The notes beneath the pieces are model-generated. The model did no database searches. It was not told where the DNA came from and saw only the letters and a program-made list of their open reading frames with translations. A stretch of 48,396 nt of DNA from Parcubacteria group bacterium CG1_02_58_44 (GTDB lineage Bacteria; Patescibacteriota; Patescibacteriia; SG8-24), in contig MNWN01000039.1 in assembly GCA_001872545.1 (NCBI GenBank), positions 404-48,799 of the forward strand. The letters are read 5' to 3'. Positions 1 to 8,625 of the stretch are shown one piece after another. The first letter of the stretch is position 1; every line of letters begins with the position of its first letter. A program made the translations under genes and the position numbers.

Positions 1-216
1 GGCCGCCGAGAGTTAGGGCGGACCGCCGCCGGAGCGGGCCGACCCGTGCCGCGCGGGACCGTCCCGAAGGGGGTCCGGGGCGTGAGCCCCGTCCCCCCGC
101 GGAGCGGAGCCGGGGGTCTATGGAGAGGGTCTTCCCCGGTTGAAGAGAAACATCCTGGGTCCCGGATCAAGTCCGGGACGACACGGTAGAGCCGTCGGGA
201 CGACAGGAGAGGAGGC
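1..216. other. GC-rich stretch without a recognised gene
   Basis: No convincing reading frame or RNA gene was found here. The first 120 bases are very GC-rich and full of short self-complementary pieces, for example GGGGC-gtga-GCCCC near 77-90, so it may be the end of a structured repeat or of an element lying outside the window. A copy of the dispersed palindrome described below lies at 154-184. Confidence 0.4.
154..184. repeat. Dispersed palindromic repeat, copy 1
   Basis: The core at 159-179 is an 8-bp perfect inverted repeat, GTCCCGGA and TCCGGGAC, around the 5-base loop TCAAG. It is followed by GACA-like sequence. The same core and the same flanking bases recur at 3072-3092 and 17004-17024, always between genes. 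This is the format of REP-type intergenic palindromes. Confidence 0.85.
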
Positions 217-265
217 ATGCAGAAACGACAGGTTGAGGATCACAGGTACCATAAAATTCAGTTCT

Positions 266-274
266 TGCTATCCT
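266..274 (+). promoter_or_regulatory. Extended -10 promoter of recG
   Basis: TGC followed by TATCCT lies 8 bases before the ATG at 283, so the message would be leaderless or nearly so. No -35 is evident, as is usual for extended -10 promoters. The same TGC-TAnnnT pattern stands before several other genes in this window. Confidence 0.45.
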
Positions 275-282
275 GTTCACGT

Positions 283-2385
283 ATGAAACTGTCCGATCCG
301 ATTTCGTCCCTGCGCGGAACCAACAGTAAGCAACGAGCCGTATTGGAGGTCATGGGGCTGACCACGGTTCGTGACCTGATTTTTCATTTTCCGTTCCGCT
401 ACGAGGACTTTTCGGTTCGAATACCGCTGTCGCAGGTCGAAGCAGGCATGGAGGTGACGGTCGTGGCCAAGGTCGAACGACTCGCCAGCCGCCATGCCTT
501 TCGCCGACGTCTGAGCCTGACCGAGGCGTTCCTTTCCGACGGGCAGGGGACGATCACGGCGGTCTGGTTCAATCAGCCGTACCTGAGCAAATACGTCCGG
601 GCAGGGGAGACCTATCGTTTCGCCGGCAAGGCAGTCCAGACCAAGTACGGACTGCGGCTGCAGAATCCGGTCTACGGACGGGAGTCGCTCGGCGAGGCGG
701 CCATGACCGGACCGGTCAGCCCTTTCCTTCCGGTCTACCCGTCGTCGGCCGGGCTGACGCAGTTTGTCCTGCGCAAGCTGATTCGTAACTGCCTGTCAGC
801 AGTCGTCGACCTGCGCGATCATCTGCCGGAAGGGGTTATCGACGGTTATGGTTTGATGTCGCTGTCGGATGCGCTTCGATCCGTTCATTTTCCTGAAGTG
901 ATCGGCGATCAGACGGCGGCCCGGCGACGTCTCGCCTTCGACGAGCTGCTGCGCATTCAGTTGGCTATGGGACGTACCCGCCGATATCGGGAGAGCCGTC
1001 GGGCGCAGGCCGTGACGTTCGGTCGCGAGGCAGTGCTCGGCTTCGTGGAAGGATTGCCGTTCAAGTTGACCGACGACCAGCGACGCGCAGCTTGGGAGGT
1101 GATCCGCGACATGGAGAAGGACATGCCGATGAACCGCCTGCTCGACGGCGACGTCGGGAGCGGCAAGACGGCCGTGGCCGCGCTCGCCGCCATGAACGCC
1201 GCCGCAGCCGGACATCAGACTGCCATCATGGCCCCGACCGAGATTCTGGCCCTGCAGCACTACCGGACGCTCAGCGCGATGTACGCCGCCGGCGGTCTGA
1301 AGGTCGCACTTTGGACTAACTCTTATCATCGTTCTTTCGCGGACGGTGAGGACCGGGAGCGGCGCGGCAAGGCCGAGTCTATGGCATTGCTGTCGGAGAT
1401 CGCCTCGGGTGAAGTAGACGTAGTCGTCGGGACCCAGGCACTAGTCGAACCGTCCGTCAGTTTCGCCTCGTTGATGCTGGTCGTGGTGGACGAGCAGCAC
1501 CGGTTCGGCGTACGCATTCGTCAGTTGCTCTGCGACAAGGGTTCGGCCGACGGACTTGAGCCGCATCTGCTGACCATGACCGCCACGCCCATCCCGCGCT
1601 CGTTGGCCCTAGCCGTCTATGGTGACCTGGACCTGTCGGTGATCAGGGAGAAGCCGGGCGGACGGCAGCCGATCAAGACCAAGGTAGTGTCGCCGCGCGG
1701 GCGGCAGGCGGCCTACGGTGCCGTCCGGCGTGAGCTGGAGGCCGGGCGGCAGGCCTTCGTGGTCTGTCCGCTGATCGACAGTTCGGACATGCTCGGCGTG
1801 ACGTCGGTGACCGAAGAGCACGATCGTCTGGTCGGGGAGGTTTTTCCTGATTACGAGATTGGGCAGCTGCATGGACGTCTGCCGGCGGCGGAAAAAGAGG
1901 AAATGATGCGGCGGTTCAGGTCTGGCGAGATCAAGGTGTTGGTCGCCACGTCGGTCATCGAGGTCGGTGTGGACGTACCGAACGCCACGGTGATGTGCGT
2001 GGAGGGAGCCGACCGTTTCGGCTTGGCCCAGCTGCACCAGTTCCGCGGTCGGGTCGGGCGAGGGGAGCATCAGTCGTACTGCTTTCTCTTTCCCGCGAAC
2101 TACGGGACAGCGGTACGGGAGAGGTTGTCGGCCATGGAGGCCACAGACGACGGTTTTGTGCTAGCCGAGAAAGATTTGGCGCTGCGCGGACCGGGAGATC
2201 TGTTGGGAGTCGAACAGTCGGGCCAGTTGTCCGAGCTGAAGTTCGCTTCGGTTGCGGACATGGATCTGGTGCGCGATACGCGGGTCGCGGCCCAGAGTAT
2301 CCTAGAGGACGATCCGGAGCTGGATAACCATCCGGTTTTGCGCGAGTTCATCGGCGAGTCGGTACGCGAAGCGCATTTGGAGTGA
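283..2385 (+). CDS. recG: ATP-dependent DNA helicase RecG
   Basis: RecG remodels stalled replication forks and branch-migrates Holliday junctions in the cytoplasm. The N-terminal wedge begins with the family-typical pattern ending in FHFPFRYED. Next come an OB-fold region, a Walker A (DGDVGSGKTA), a DEQHRFG box in place of DEAD, the TATPIPRSLAL motif, and a C-terminal helicase lobe with GRVGRG. The length of about 700 residues is normal. The frame is open up to an ATG at 217, preceded by a purine-rich GGAGAGGAGG. I prefer the ATG at 283 because family homology starts there and an extended -10 lies immediately upstream; the 217 start remains possible. No operon partner is visible: the next gene is 107 bases away and more AT-rich. 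Confidence 0.95.
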   Translation: MKLSDPISSLRGTNSKQRAVLEVMGLTTVRDLIFHFPFRYEDFSVRIPLSQVEAGMEVTVVAKVERLASRHAFRRRLSLTEAFLSDGQGTITAVWFNQPYLSKYVRAGETYRFAGKAVQTKYGLRLQNPVYGRESLGEAAMTGPVSPFLPVYPSSAGLTQFVLRKLIRNCLSAVVDLRDHLPEGVIDGYGLMSLSDALRSVHFPEVIGDQTAARRRLAFDELLRIQLAMGRTRRYRESRRAQAVTFGREAVLGFVEGLPFKLTDDQRRAAWEVIRDMEKDMPMNRLLDGDVGSGKTAVAALAAMNAAAAGHQTAIMAPTEILALQHYRTLSAMYAAGGLKVALWTNSYHRSFADGEDRERRGKAESMALLSEIASGEVDVVVGTQALVEPSVSFASLMLVVVDEQHRFGVRIRQLLCDKGSADGLEPHLLTMTATPIPRSLALAVYGDLDLSVIREKPGGRQPIKTKVVSPRGRQAAYGAVRRELEAGRQAFVVCPLIDSSDMLGVTSVTEEHDRLVGEVFPDYEIGQLHGRLPAAEKEEMMRRFRSGEIKVLVATSVIEVGVDVPNATVMCVEGADRFGLAQLHQFRGRVGRGEHQSYCFLFPANYGTAVRERLSAMEATDDGFVLAEKDLALRGPGDLLGVEQSGQLSELKFASVADMDLVRDTRVAAQSILEDDPELDNHPVLREFIGESVREAHLE

Positions 2386-2420
2386 GCGATATAAGCGCAG
2401 ATGTACTTAAAATGGAGTTT

Positions 2421-2448
2421 TGCTATTCTGTATTTAGAATGCTTATAT
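2421..2448 (+). promoter_or_regulatory. Promoter candidates before the 2493 gene
   Basis: Two overlapping candidates are visible. One is TGC-TATTCT at 2421-2429 (extended -10). The other is TTGCTA at 2420-2425, then 17 bases, then TTATAT at 2443-2448, preceded by TGC. Either could serve the gene at 2493. Confidence 0.4.
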
Positions 2449-2492
2449 ATCTTCAATAACAACACAGAGATAAACAAATTTAATGTCAGCCT

Positions 2493-2870
2493 ATGCAGAC
2501 AGAAGGAAATCGATTTGAAAAGAGGAAGACTGGTTTGGAAATGGAGGAAGGGGATGCGGAAAGGTTTTGGGACAGTTTGAATGTCGATCAAAGAAAGGTC
2601 CTGGTCGTCATGGCAGCCTTTCAGGATGGGTCTTTTGCTGAAGATTTTGTCGAGGTCGTCGATCTTGATTGGAGTCAACTGAAAGGGAATGGGTCTGGAA
2701 ACGTGCTGGTCTCCATCCTGTTAGGTAATGGTGGTCGCCTTAGTGAAATTTTAGATCTTTCGGGGAAAGATTCGTCTTTTAAGACCTCATTGCCGGTCGG
2801 GGAGGAAGCTCTCATGCAGTTCGATAATGCCGTAAAGAATAGGAAAGATCATCCGGAAAGGTGGTCGTAG
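2493..2870 (+). CDS. Hypothetical protein, 125 aa
   Basis: I do not recognise this protein. It is acidic and soluble-looking, with no signal peptide or membrane segment. The middle (about residues 25-60) is hydrophobic and helical in character, and the C-terminus is polar. A later in-frame ATG at 2541 is an alternative start. It stands alone between recG and the repeat cluster at 2.95-3.1 kb and has its own promoter candidates. Its base composition is lower in GC than recG, as for several other unknown genes of this window, which may mean it is accessory or recently acquired. Confidence 0.6.
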   Translation: MQTEGNRFEKRKTGLEMEEGDAERFWDSLNVDQRKVLVVMAAFQDGSFAEDFVEVVDLDWSQLKGNGSGNVLVSILLGNGGRLSEILDLSGKDSSFKTSLPVGEEALMQFDNAVKNRKDHPERWS

Positions 2871-2949
2871 AATCTGCGAATGGGACTGTAACGCCTCCTT
2901 GATTCGTCTCCTCGTTCGGGGACGCTCATAATGACAAAATAAAGTGTCT

Positions 2950-2993
2950 GTCATCCCGGAATCGCGAGTGTAGCGGTTAGTATCCAGGATCCA
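2950..2993. repeat. Second palindrome family, degenerate copy
   Basis: This copy begins TCATCCCGGAATCGCG and ends TATCCAGGATCCAG. It is a decayed version of the hairpin element 60 bases downstream (3011-3053), with the right arm changed so that it no longer pairs well with the left. Confidence 0.6.
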
Positions 2994-3010
2994 GCATCAA
3001 TCATAAAATG

Positions 3011-3053
3011 TCATCCCGGAAATCGCGTCAGCGATTATCCGGGATCCAGGATA
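3011..3053. repeat. Second palindrome family, intact hairpin copy
   Basis: ATCCCGGA at 3013-3020 pairs with TCCGGGAT at 3038-3045. An inner stem, ATCGC with GCGAT, closes on the loop GTCA. The consensus TCATCCCGGA...TCCGGGATCCAGG is related in style to the other palindrome family here. It sits in a 304-base gene-free stretch (2871-3174) that holds only repeats. Confidence 0.75.
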
Positions 3054-3059
3054 CGATCT

Positions 3060-3099
3060 TTTTGCTTCTGGGTCCCGGATCAAGTCCGGGACGACAAGG
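3060..3099. repeat. Dispersed palindromic repeat, copy 2
   Basis: The 40 bases here are identical to 16992-17031. The core is GTCCCGGA and TCCGGGAC around a 5-base loop (3072-3092), with TTTTGCTTCTGG before it and GACAAGG after it. A half copy (GATCAAGTCCGAGACAAC) follows at 3124-3141. Confidence 0.9.
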
Positions 3100-3174
3100 A
3101 GGTTGGCGAAAATAATAGGCTAAGATCAAGTCCGAGACAACACATAAAGGAGTATAGGCAGTCTTAAGACAGGA

Positions 3175-4575
3175 TCATGCTTTCGCTTTGGTGACGGCAG
3201 CAAGCGCTTCAGCGATCGTATGTACGTCGCGGATTTCGATGTCGCCTTTCAGTCTGACCGAGGTCTTGTTGCGTGGCAGGGGAGCGACTGCGGTCCTGAT
3301 ACCTAGTCGAGCAGCTTCAGAGAGTCGTCGGTCGGTGGCCGGAACGGGCCGGATCTCGCCGCCCAGTCCGACCTCGCCCCAGACCGCCAGATCGCCGAGT
3401 GGCCGGTTGCCGTGAGCCGAGGCCAGGGCCAAGAGCACGGCCAGATCGACCGATGGATCCTTGATCTTCAGTCCGCCGACCACGTTCACGAAGACGTCAT
3501 GCTGTCCCAGGTCCAGTCCGCCGCGCGCCGCCAACACTGCGATCAGCATTTCGAGCCGTGATTGGTCGAATCCGGTGGCGCGCCGCGTCGGATAGCCGAA
3601 CGAGGTCGGCTGCACCAGGGCCTGGATGTCCACCAGCACCGGCCGCGTCCCTTCGAGTACGCACGAGATGACATCGCCGGGCGTTCCGCCGTTCCGTTCC
3701 TCGAGCATATAGGCGGACGGGTTGGTGATCTCCTTCAGTCCTTCGCCGGTCATCTCGAAGATTCCGGTCTCGTCGGTAGATCCGAAGCGGTTCTTGAGTA
3801 CGCGAAGTATGCGCAGCTGTCCGGTCCGCTCGCCCTCGAATGACAGTACGGCGTCAACTAGATGCTCGAGTGTTTTTGGTCCGGCCACGTTGCCGTCCTT
3901 GGTCACGTGACCGACCAGGATCAGCGGTACGCCGGTTCGCTTGGCGAACTCGACCAGCTTGGCCGTGGCGCCGCGGATGGTGCTGACCGCACCGGCCTCG
4001 GCCGGGATTTCGGACGAGCGCAGCATCTGTACCGAGTCGATCACCGCCAGAGCCGGACGCTCATGGTCCAGCGTGGCGACGATCGTCTCGACCTCGGTCT
4101 CGCCCAGGAACAGTATTTCGTCCGCACTGTCGCCGATTCGTCCGGCACGTGACTTGATCTGGGCGGCCGACTCCTCGCCCGAGGCATAGACGACCTTACC
4201 CCGTGTCGACACGTGCGCCGCTATCTGCAGGCAAATGGTGGATTTGCCGATGCCCGGCTCGCCGCCGACCAGAGTGACCGATCCCGGGACGATGCCACCG
4301 CCGAACACGCGGTCGAGCTCGCCGATGCCGATGGGGGAACGGGCCGAGTCCTCGGTGCGGATGTCGCCGAAGCGTTCGGGCTTGGCCGGCGGGACTCCAG
4401 GACGTTTGGATGCCTGACCGGGCAGCCGTACCGAACTGCCGGAACCGGAACCCGACGTGGACGTCGCTCCGATCGCCACGGTGCCCCAGGCGCCGCATTC
4501 CAGGCATTGGCCGGTCCATTTGGGGCTCTGGGCGTCGCACTTGGTGCAGGTGTAGATCGTGGTGGCGGTTTTCAT
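3175..4575 (-). CDS. radA: DNA repair protein RadA
   Basis: RadA is a RecA-like ATPase that helps process recombination intermediates. A zinc finger is formed by C10, C13, C24 and C27. A low-complexity Ser/Gly linker follows at about residues 37-50. The RecA core has Walker A GGEPGIGKST at about 104-113 and the RadA signature KNRFGS. The C-terminal Lon-protease-like domain (VGGLKIKDPSVDLAVLLALAS) lacks a protease role in this family. The length of 466 residues is normal. It is the last gene of the minus-strand run that begins at lemA, but a separate promoter candidate at 4615-4643 suggests it can be transcribed alone. Confidence 0.96.
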   Translation of the reverse strand: MKTATTIYTCTKCDAQSPKWTGQCLECGAWGTVAIGATSTSGSGSGSSVRLPGQASKRPGVPPAKPERFGDIRTEDSARSPIGIGELDRVFGGGIVPGSVTLVGGEPGIGKSTICLQIAAHVSTRGKVVYASGEESAAQIKSRAGRIGDSADEILFLGETEVETIVATLDHERPALAVIDSVQMLRSSEIPAEAGAVSTIRGATAKLVEFAKRTGVPLILVGHVTKDGNVAGPKTLEHLVDAVLSFEGERTGQLRILRVLKNRFGSTDETGIFEMTGEGLKEITNPSAYMLEERNGGTPGDVISCVLEGTRPVLVDIQALVQPTSFGYPTRRATGFDQSRLEMLIAVLAARGGLDLGQHDVFVNVVGGLKIKDPSVDLAVLLALASAHGNRPLGDLAVWGEVGLGGEIRPVPATDRRLSEAARLGIRTAVAPLPRNKTSVRLKGDIEIRDVHTIAEALAAVTKAKA

Positions 4576-4614
4576 GCGCTTAAACTTAAAGGTGGCCTCT
4601 TTTGACCACCTTAT

Positions 4615-4643
4615 CCTTTAGCTGATCTCTTTTGAAGGGTCAA
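4615..4643 (-). promoter_or_regulatory. Promoter candidate for radA
   Basis: On the minus strand TTGACC, 17 bases, then TAAAGG. Between it and the radA ATG lies a small inverted repeat (AAGGTGG with CCACCTT, about 4589-4611) that could fold in the leader. Confidence 0.4.
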
Positions 4644-4661
4644 CGGACCGAAACCATCTTT

Positions 4662-6243
4662 TTAGAGACATTCATTTCGGTGAGTCTGGCAGTATCCTTC
4701 CAGGCCAGAGACGACCATCGGTCGTCCGTCGCAGGTAAAGCGACAGGGATTCGGTCCGCGGGTCATCACTCCTGTAGGACATAGCCGGCCGTAGTCTATT
4801 ACTTTATGTCTGACCGACTCATCTGAGATACAGCGTGAACTGGAGAAGGGAGTGTAGGCTCCTGGCGAAAATCCAGTTGAGACCGTTCTGGTGGTGCTGG
4901 TGTCCGGATGCTCGAAGTGCCAGTATTCCGTGTTTAATCGTCCCCAACCAGCCTGCTTCATTGCTCGTTCGAGCTGCACTTGGCATTGAATATCTGAGTC
5001 GTTGAAGCGACCGACTCTTTCGGTCTGGCACCAGATGTCGCAGGCCAATGCGCTGGCATGCCCACCTCCGGTGGCAACCGCCAACGAGTTCAAATGCTCA
5101 TAGAGAGCGCGGCCTATCGGTCCCCATTCGCCGACACGTGCAGAACGCGTTTCGACGGTTATCTCTCTCAGTGTTAGATTTTGGAAACGTTGGTCGGCTG
5201 GGACCATACGACCCTGGACGCGGATGACGGCGCCGTTTCTGGTCAGTCCAACGCTGCCGGTCGGTATTGTACAAGAGGTCCGGTAAAGACAACGTTTGAT
5301 GTACATTCCTACAGTCGTAGCCGGTGATCGCCAGCATTGTCCTCGGATGGTCCAGGAGGCGTTTGATCGCAGGGAGACAAAGTTTGCCGCGGCAGCTTCT
5401 AGGTGGGAAACGATAGCCGGATTTACCAGCGAGATGGCCATACCATTACGTCTGACATCGACCAGATCACTAGGAGGTGTCGGCACCTGTAGGTTGCTGG
5501 GTAGTCTGGATACCAGATCAGGATCGGGGTCTTCGTGTGGAGTGTTCGGAACAACAAAGGGGTCAGCTACTACCGTTTCTATTCTTAATGCTCTGAGGCT
5601 AACTAGTTCCGGATTGACGGTGTAAAGCAGCAGGTAACTGCCCAAGATGAGTGCCAGACCTACGGCCGCACCCGTGATGCGCTTCTTGGCCGCGCCGACC
5701 TTTCCGGAGTCGCCGGCTGAGGTCAGCCACTGCAGTCCACCGATCATCATCATGACCACGGCCAGCACGGCCGCGACCGGGATGGCGTAGCGGAACAGGC
5801 CGGAGATGTAGTCGGCCAGCCAGAGGATGTCGATTGTTCGATTGCCGTTTTCGTCGTGAATGACGACGTCAGTTAGCCGTATGGTCGGAATGTCGATCGA
5901 TAGAGGTGGGCTTACGGGAATTTCCGGGGCTCTTTCGTTTCCGGCAGGTGCAATCTCGTTTTCCACACAGGTGACCTGTCCGCCCTCGGTCAGGCGTCGG
6001 CAGGTTCCGCCCTGCTCCTGTGCTGTCCGGTCCGCAGGCCTGATCGACACAGTCGCTGCCGTCGGCCGCTCCGGACTCGCAGCAGGCGGCGTGCGGCAGG
6101 ATCGTACAGCAGGAGCCGTTGTAGCCGGCGGCGATGGTCGCATCGGCGACAGGTGTCAGTCCGAACAGCAGCATGACCGTCGCCAGACAGACGGCAAGTG
6201 TCGTACGGCGGACGTTCTTCGTGGTGCGGATGACGTTGGACAT
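4662..6243 (-). pseudogene. Exported pilin-M15 peptidase fusion, frameshifted
   Basis: Two frames together make one protein. The first (start 6243) gives a signal peptide (hydrophobic AVCLATVMLLFGLTP) and a Cys-rich stretch reaching CGPDS. The second, offset by one base near 6020-6035, continues QEQGGTCRR in register with the intact paralogue at 6343-7956. It then carries a T4SS-pilin-like module with two membrane segments around IGGLQWLTSAGDSGKVGAAK. The C-terminal part has HASALACD and EYWH, matching the H-x6-D and E-x-W-H zinc and catalytic pattern of M15 (VanY-like) peptidases. So it is predicted to anchor or polymerise in the envelope and cut peptide cross-links. It could be a true pseudogene, a phase-variable or recoded gene, or a one-base assembly error; everything past the shift is intact, which favours a live or very recently broken gene. 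Confidence 0.75.
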
Positions 6244-6342
6244 GCGGTCTTTCAGGACGATGAGTTAATCAGGTCGTAGAATCGGTTTTTCTACGGACCA
6301 CTGAGCGAATCGAAATGTTTTGTCGATGGTCGCGCGGAGCGG

Positions 6343-7956
6343 CTATTCCCAATGGAGAATTCTGTAGACCCGGCAGGAAGATGTTCCATGCGTTCCTTGT
6401 GTGTCGTTTCCGCGGCCTGCGGCAGCGACTCTATCCACCCAGGCGAAGTAGGCGTCCTTGCTGGCATGGGCGTTGATCGCGGCCATGTTGCCTTGAATGC
6501 CTGGTATGGAGGTCCGACTGCCACGCAGTCCGCCCATCTCGATGATCTCGTACGGCAGTCCGGCCCCTCCGGTATAGGTGAACATATGTCCCTTGTTGTC
6601 GGACCGGAAGACGTCGCCGAACTTCAGGCCGCCCGGAACTCGGTTGGCCGCCTCGGCACAGGTGGCACCTTGGGCCAGGAAGTATTGGCCGCTAGTCGAG
6701 AACATCATCTGCCAGATGGCGACGTTGTATCCGCCGCAGGCGAAGAGCTGACCGGTCCAACTGACGCAGTCGCCGCACATTCGTCCGGCGGCGAAGATCT
6801 TGTCCACCATCTCGTGCTGGTAGATGGTGCGCAGGTCCTCCACGGAGGCGCTGGCCGGGAAGGCAACGGAATGCGAACCGAGATGGTTGCGTATCCAGTC
6901 CGCCGTGCCGTGATTGGTGCATCCCGTCCTGCCGGTTCTGCCTCCACGGACGTAGACCGCAGCACCCTGCCTTCCCAGACTGACCCAAGTCGACAGGACA
7001 TTCCTGAAGGCTTCCGGCGTCGCCGGCGAGCCTCTCTGGCAGACGGCCTGCAGACCTTCCCTGGTGGCAGAACCGTTGGAGGAGGTCGGGGCCGCACTGC
7101 CGGACCAGTTGAAGTCTCCACCCGACGGGGCGGTCAGGGCGTCGTCGGCACCGACATATTGGTACTCTTCCGTCACGACCGATCTGACCCGCAAGGCCGG
7201 AAGCAGCACCAAGTTGGGATTGACGGTATTGAACAGTAGGTAGCTCCCGACCAGAAGCATCAAACCGACGACCGCGCCCATGATGCGCTTCTTGGCCGCG
7301 CCGACCCTTCCGGCGTCGCCGGCCGAGGTGAGCCACTGCAGCCCGCCGATCATCATCATGACCACGGCGAGGATGGCCGCGACCGGGATGGCGTAGCGGA
7401 ACAGGCCGGAGATGTAGTCGGCCAGCCAGGGAATGTCAATCGATCTCGTCTGTCCGCTGCCGGAGATGACGGCGTCGGTGAAGCGGACAGTCGGGATGTC
7501 GATCGATAGTCGTGGGTTCGCGGGGATCTCAAGAGGCTCCTCATCTGAATCGGCGGTCGGCGCTGCCGACTGGATGCACTTGATCTCGCCGCCAGATCCG
7601 CAGCTTTGGTCTTCTCCGCCGGAAGCTGAAGTGCAGATGCGGCGGCAGGTTCCGTTCTGGTCATCGGCCGTCGGTCCGCAGGCCTGGCCGATGCAGGCCG
7701 AAGCCTCGCCGGCCCCCGAGGGGCAGCAGGCCGGCAGTGGTACCGAACCGCCGCAGCAGGCCGAACCGTAGCTTACGGATGCGTGGTCTGCGGGCGGCAC
7801 TGTGGCCCGGACGCCGGTCGGGAGCAGGGAAAGCGAAATCAGTACGGCCAGTCCGGCCGACAGGACGGTTCGTCTGATGTCGAATGAGGTGATGGTCCAA
7901 GTCCTTGAAGACATCTCGGTGTGGATTAAGTGCCTACATGCGAAGGCAGCCGTCAT
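6343..7956 (-). CDS. Exported pilin-NlpC/P60-like hydrolase fusion
   Basis: Domains in order: a signal peptide (hydrophobic VLSAGLAVLISLSLLPTG, about residues 31-48); a Cys-rich segment (about 67-127, over ten cysteines); a T4SS-pilin-like module with two membrane helices (about 184-205 and 225-245) flanking GGLQWLTSAGDAGRVGAAKK; and a C-terminal domain of about 280 residues. In the last, C397 in CGDCVSW and H457 in KGHMFTY have the order and setting of NlpC/P60 or CHAP-type catalytic Cys and His; this assignment is inference. The start ATG overlaps the stop of the DsbA-like gene (ATGA), indicating coupled translation; an ATG at 7914 is an alternative. The pilin module is nearly identical in DNA to the next gene, with 55 identical bases at 5769-5823 and 7375-7429, while the enzyme domains are unrelated. 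Confidence 0.8.
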   Translation of the reverse strand: MTAAFACRHLIHTEMSSRTWTITSFDIRRTVLSAGLAVLISLSLLPTGVRATVPPADHASVSYGSACCGGSVPLPACCPSGAGEASACIGQACGPTADDQNGTCRRICTSASGGEDQSCGSGGEIKCIQSAAPTADSDEEPLEIPANPRLSIDIPTVRFTDAVISGSGQTRSIDIPWLADYISGLFRYAIPVAAILAVVMMMIGGLQWLTSAGDAGRVGAAKKRIMGAVVGLMLLVGSYLLFNTVNPNLVLLPALRVRSVVTEEYQYVGADDALTAPSGGDFNWSGSAAPTSSNGSATREGLQAVCQRGSPATPEAFRNVLSTWVSLGRQGAAVYVRGGRTGRTGCTNHGTADWIRNHLGSHSVAFPASASVEDLRTIYQHEMVDKIFAAGRMCGDCVSWTGQLFACGGYNVAIWQMMFSTSGQYFLAQGATCAEAANRVPGGLKFGDVFRSDNKGHMFTYTGGAGLPYEIIEMGGLRGSRTSIPGIQGNMAAINAHASKDAYFAWVDRVAAAGRGNDTQGTHGTSSCRVYRILHWE

Positions 7957-8624
7957 TGTCGAAAGCCACCTCGGGCCAGTTCCAGGTCTATCGTGGTGCG
8001 CAGTCGTTCGACGCTGACCACGCCGGACAGTCGCGTGTTGCCGACGAAAAGGTAGGGTGTGGCGTCGATACCCAGCGACAGGGCCTCGTCGACGTCGCGC
8101 CTGACCAGCGGTTCGGTCAGCCGGCCGGAGTAGCAGCTGCCGAACCTTTCCACATCCAGTCCGTCCTCTCCGGCGAACAGCAGGAAGTTAGACTCGTCGA
8201 GCGAGGTTTGGTTGGCCATCAGCAGGTCGTGGTACCGCCAGAAGTCGCCCTGCTCCCCGGCGCACCTTGCGGCCACGGCCGCGTTCATGGCATCGGGATG
8301 GATTCGGGTGTCGGGCAGGTCCTTCCAGACCAGCCGGATGCGGTCAGGGTAGGCGGTTATGGCTTCGATGAGGTTCGGCTCGACCTGGGCGCAGGCGATG
8401 CACTGGTAGTCGCCGAACACGAAGACGGAGATCTCCGCTCCGTTCGGGCCCAACGTCGGATTGCCGAAGTCGGAGCGGGGAACGAGCGACGTTTCGGTCG
8501 GACTGTCGGTCGGCTGCGGATCGGTTCTTTCGGTCCTGTCGGGCAGCGAGACTATGCCGAATATGACCAAGAGAGCCACGGCGACGACGGTGACCGTACC
8601 CAGGAAGGCGGAGGACTTGCCCAT
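7953..8624 (-). CDS. Membrane-anchored DsbA-like thiol oxidoreductase
   Basis: The protein has one N-terminal membrane helix (about residues 8-26), a Pro/Thr-rich linker, then a thioredoxin-fold domain of the DsbA/Thioredoxin_4 type. The active site is CIAC (75-78) in FGDYQCIACAQ, and the cis-proline loop is IDATPYLFVG. A helical insertion lies between them. It should act outside the membrane, making or rearranging disulfides. The obvious clients are the Cys-rich exported pilin-hydrolase proteins encoded directly downstream, with which it overlaps by four bases. The beta-propeller gene ends one base upstream. No DsbB/VKOR partner is seen in the window. Confidence 0.88.
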   Translation of the reverse strand: MGKSSAFLGTVTVVAVALLVIFGIVSLPDRTERTDPQPTDSPTETSLVPRSDFGNPTLGPNGAEISVFVFGDYQCIACAQVEPNLIEAITAYPDRIRLVWKDLPDTRIHPDAMNAAVAARCAGEQGDFWRYHDLLMANQTSLDESNFLLFAGEDGLDVERFGSCYSGRLTEPLVRRDVDEALSLGIDATPYLFVGNTRLSGVVSVERLRTTIDLELARGGFRQ

Positions 8625-8625
8625 A

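Noticed and set aside
217-282. ATG at 217 as the recG start
   Set aside because: It has a purine-rich upstream sequence, but the 22 extra residues are not RecG-like and a promoter -10 lies between it and the next ATG at 283. Kept as an alternative only.
2950-3099. Clustered palindromes as a CRISPR array
   Set aside because: Repeats are of two different families, unevenly spaced, and recur singly elsewhere; no cas genes.
6275-6295. Hairpin CGTAGAA/TTCTACG between the two pilin fusions as a terminator
   Set aside because: No T-run follows on the transcribed minus strand, so it is at most a processing or attenuating structure.
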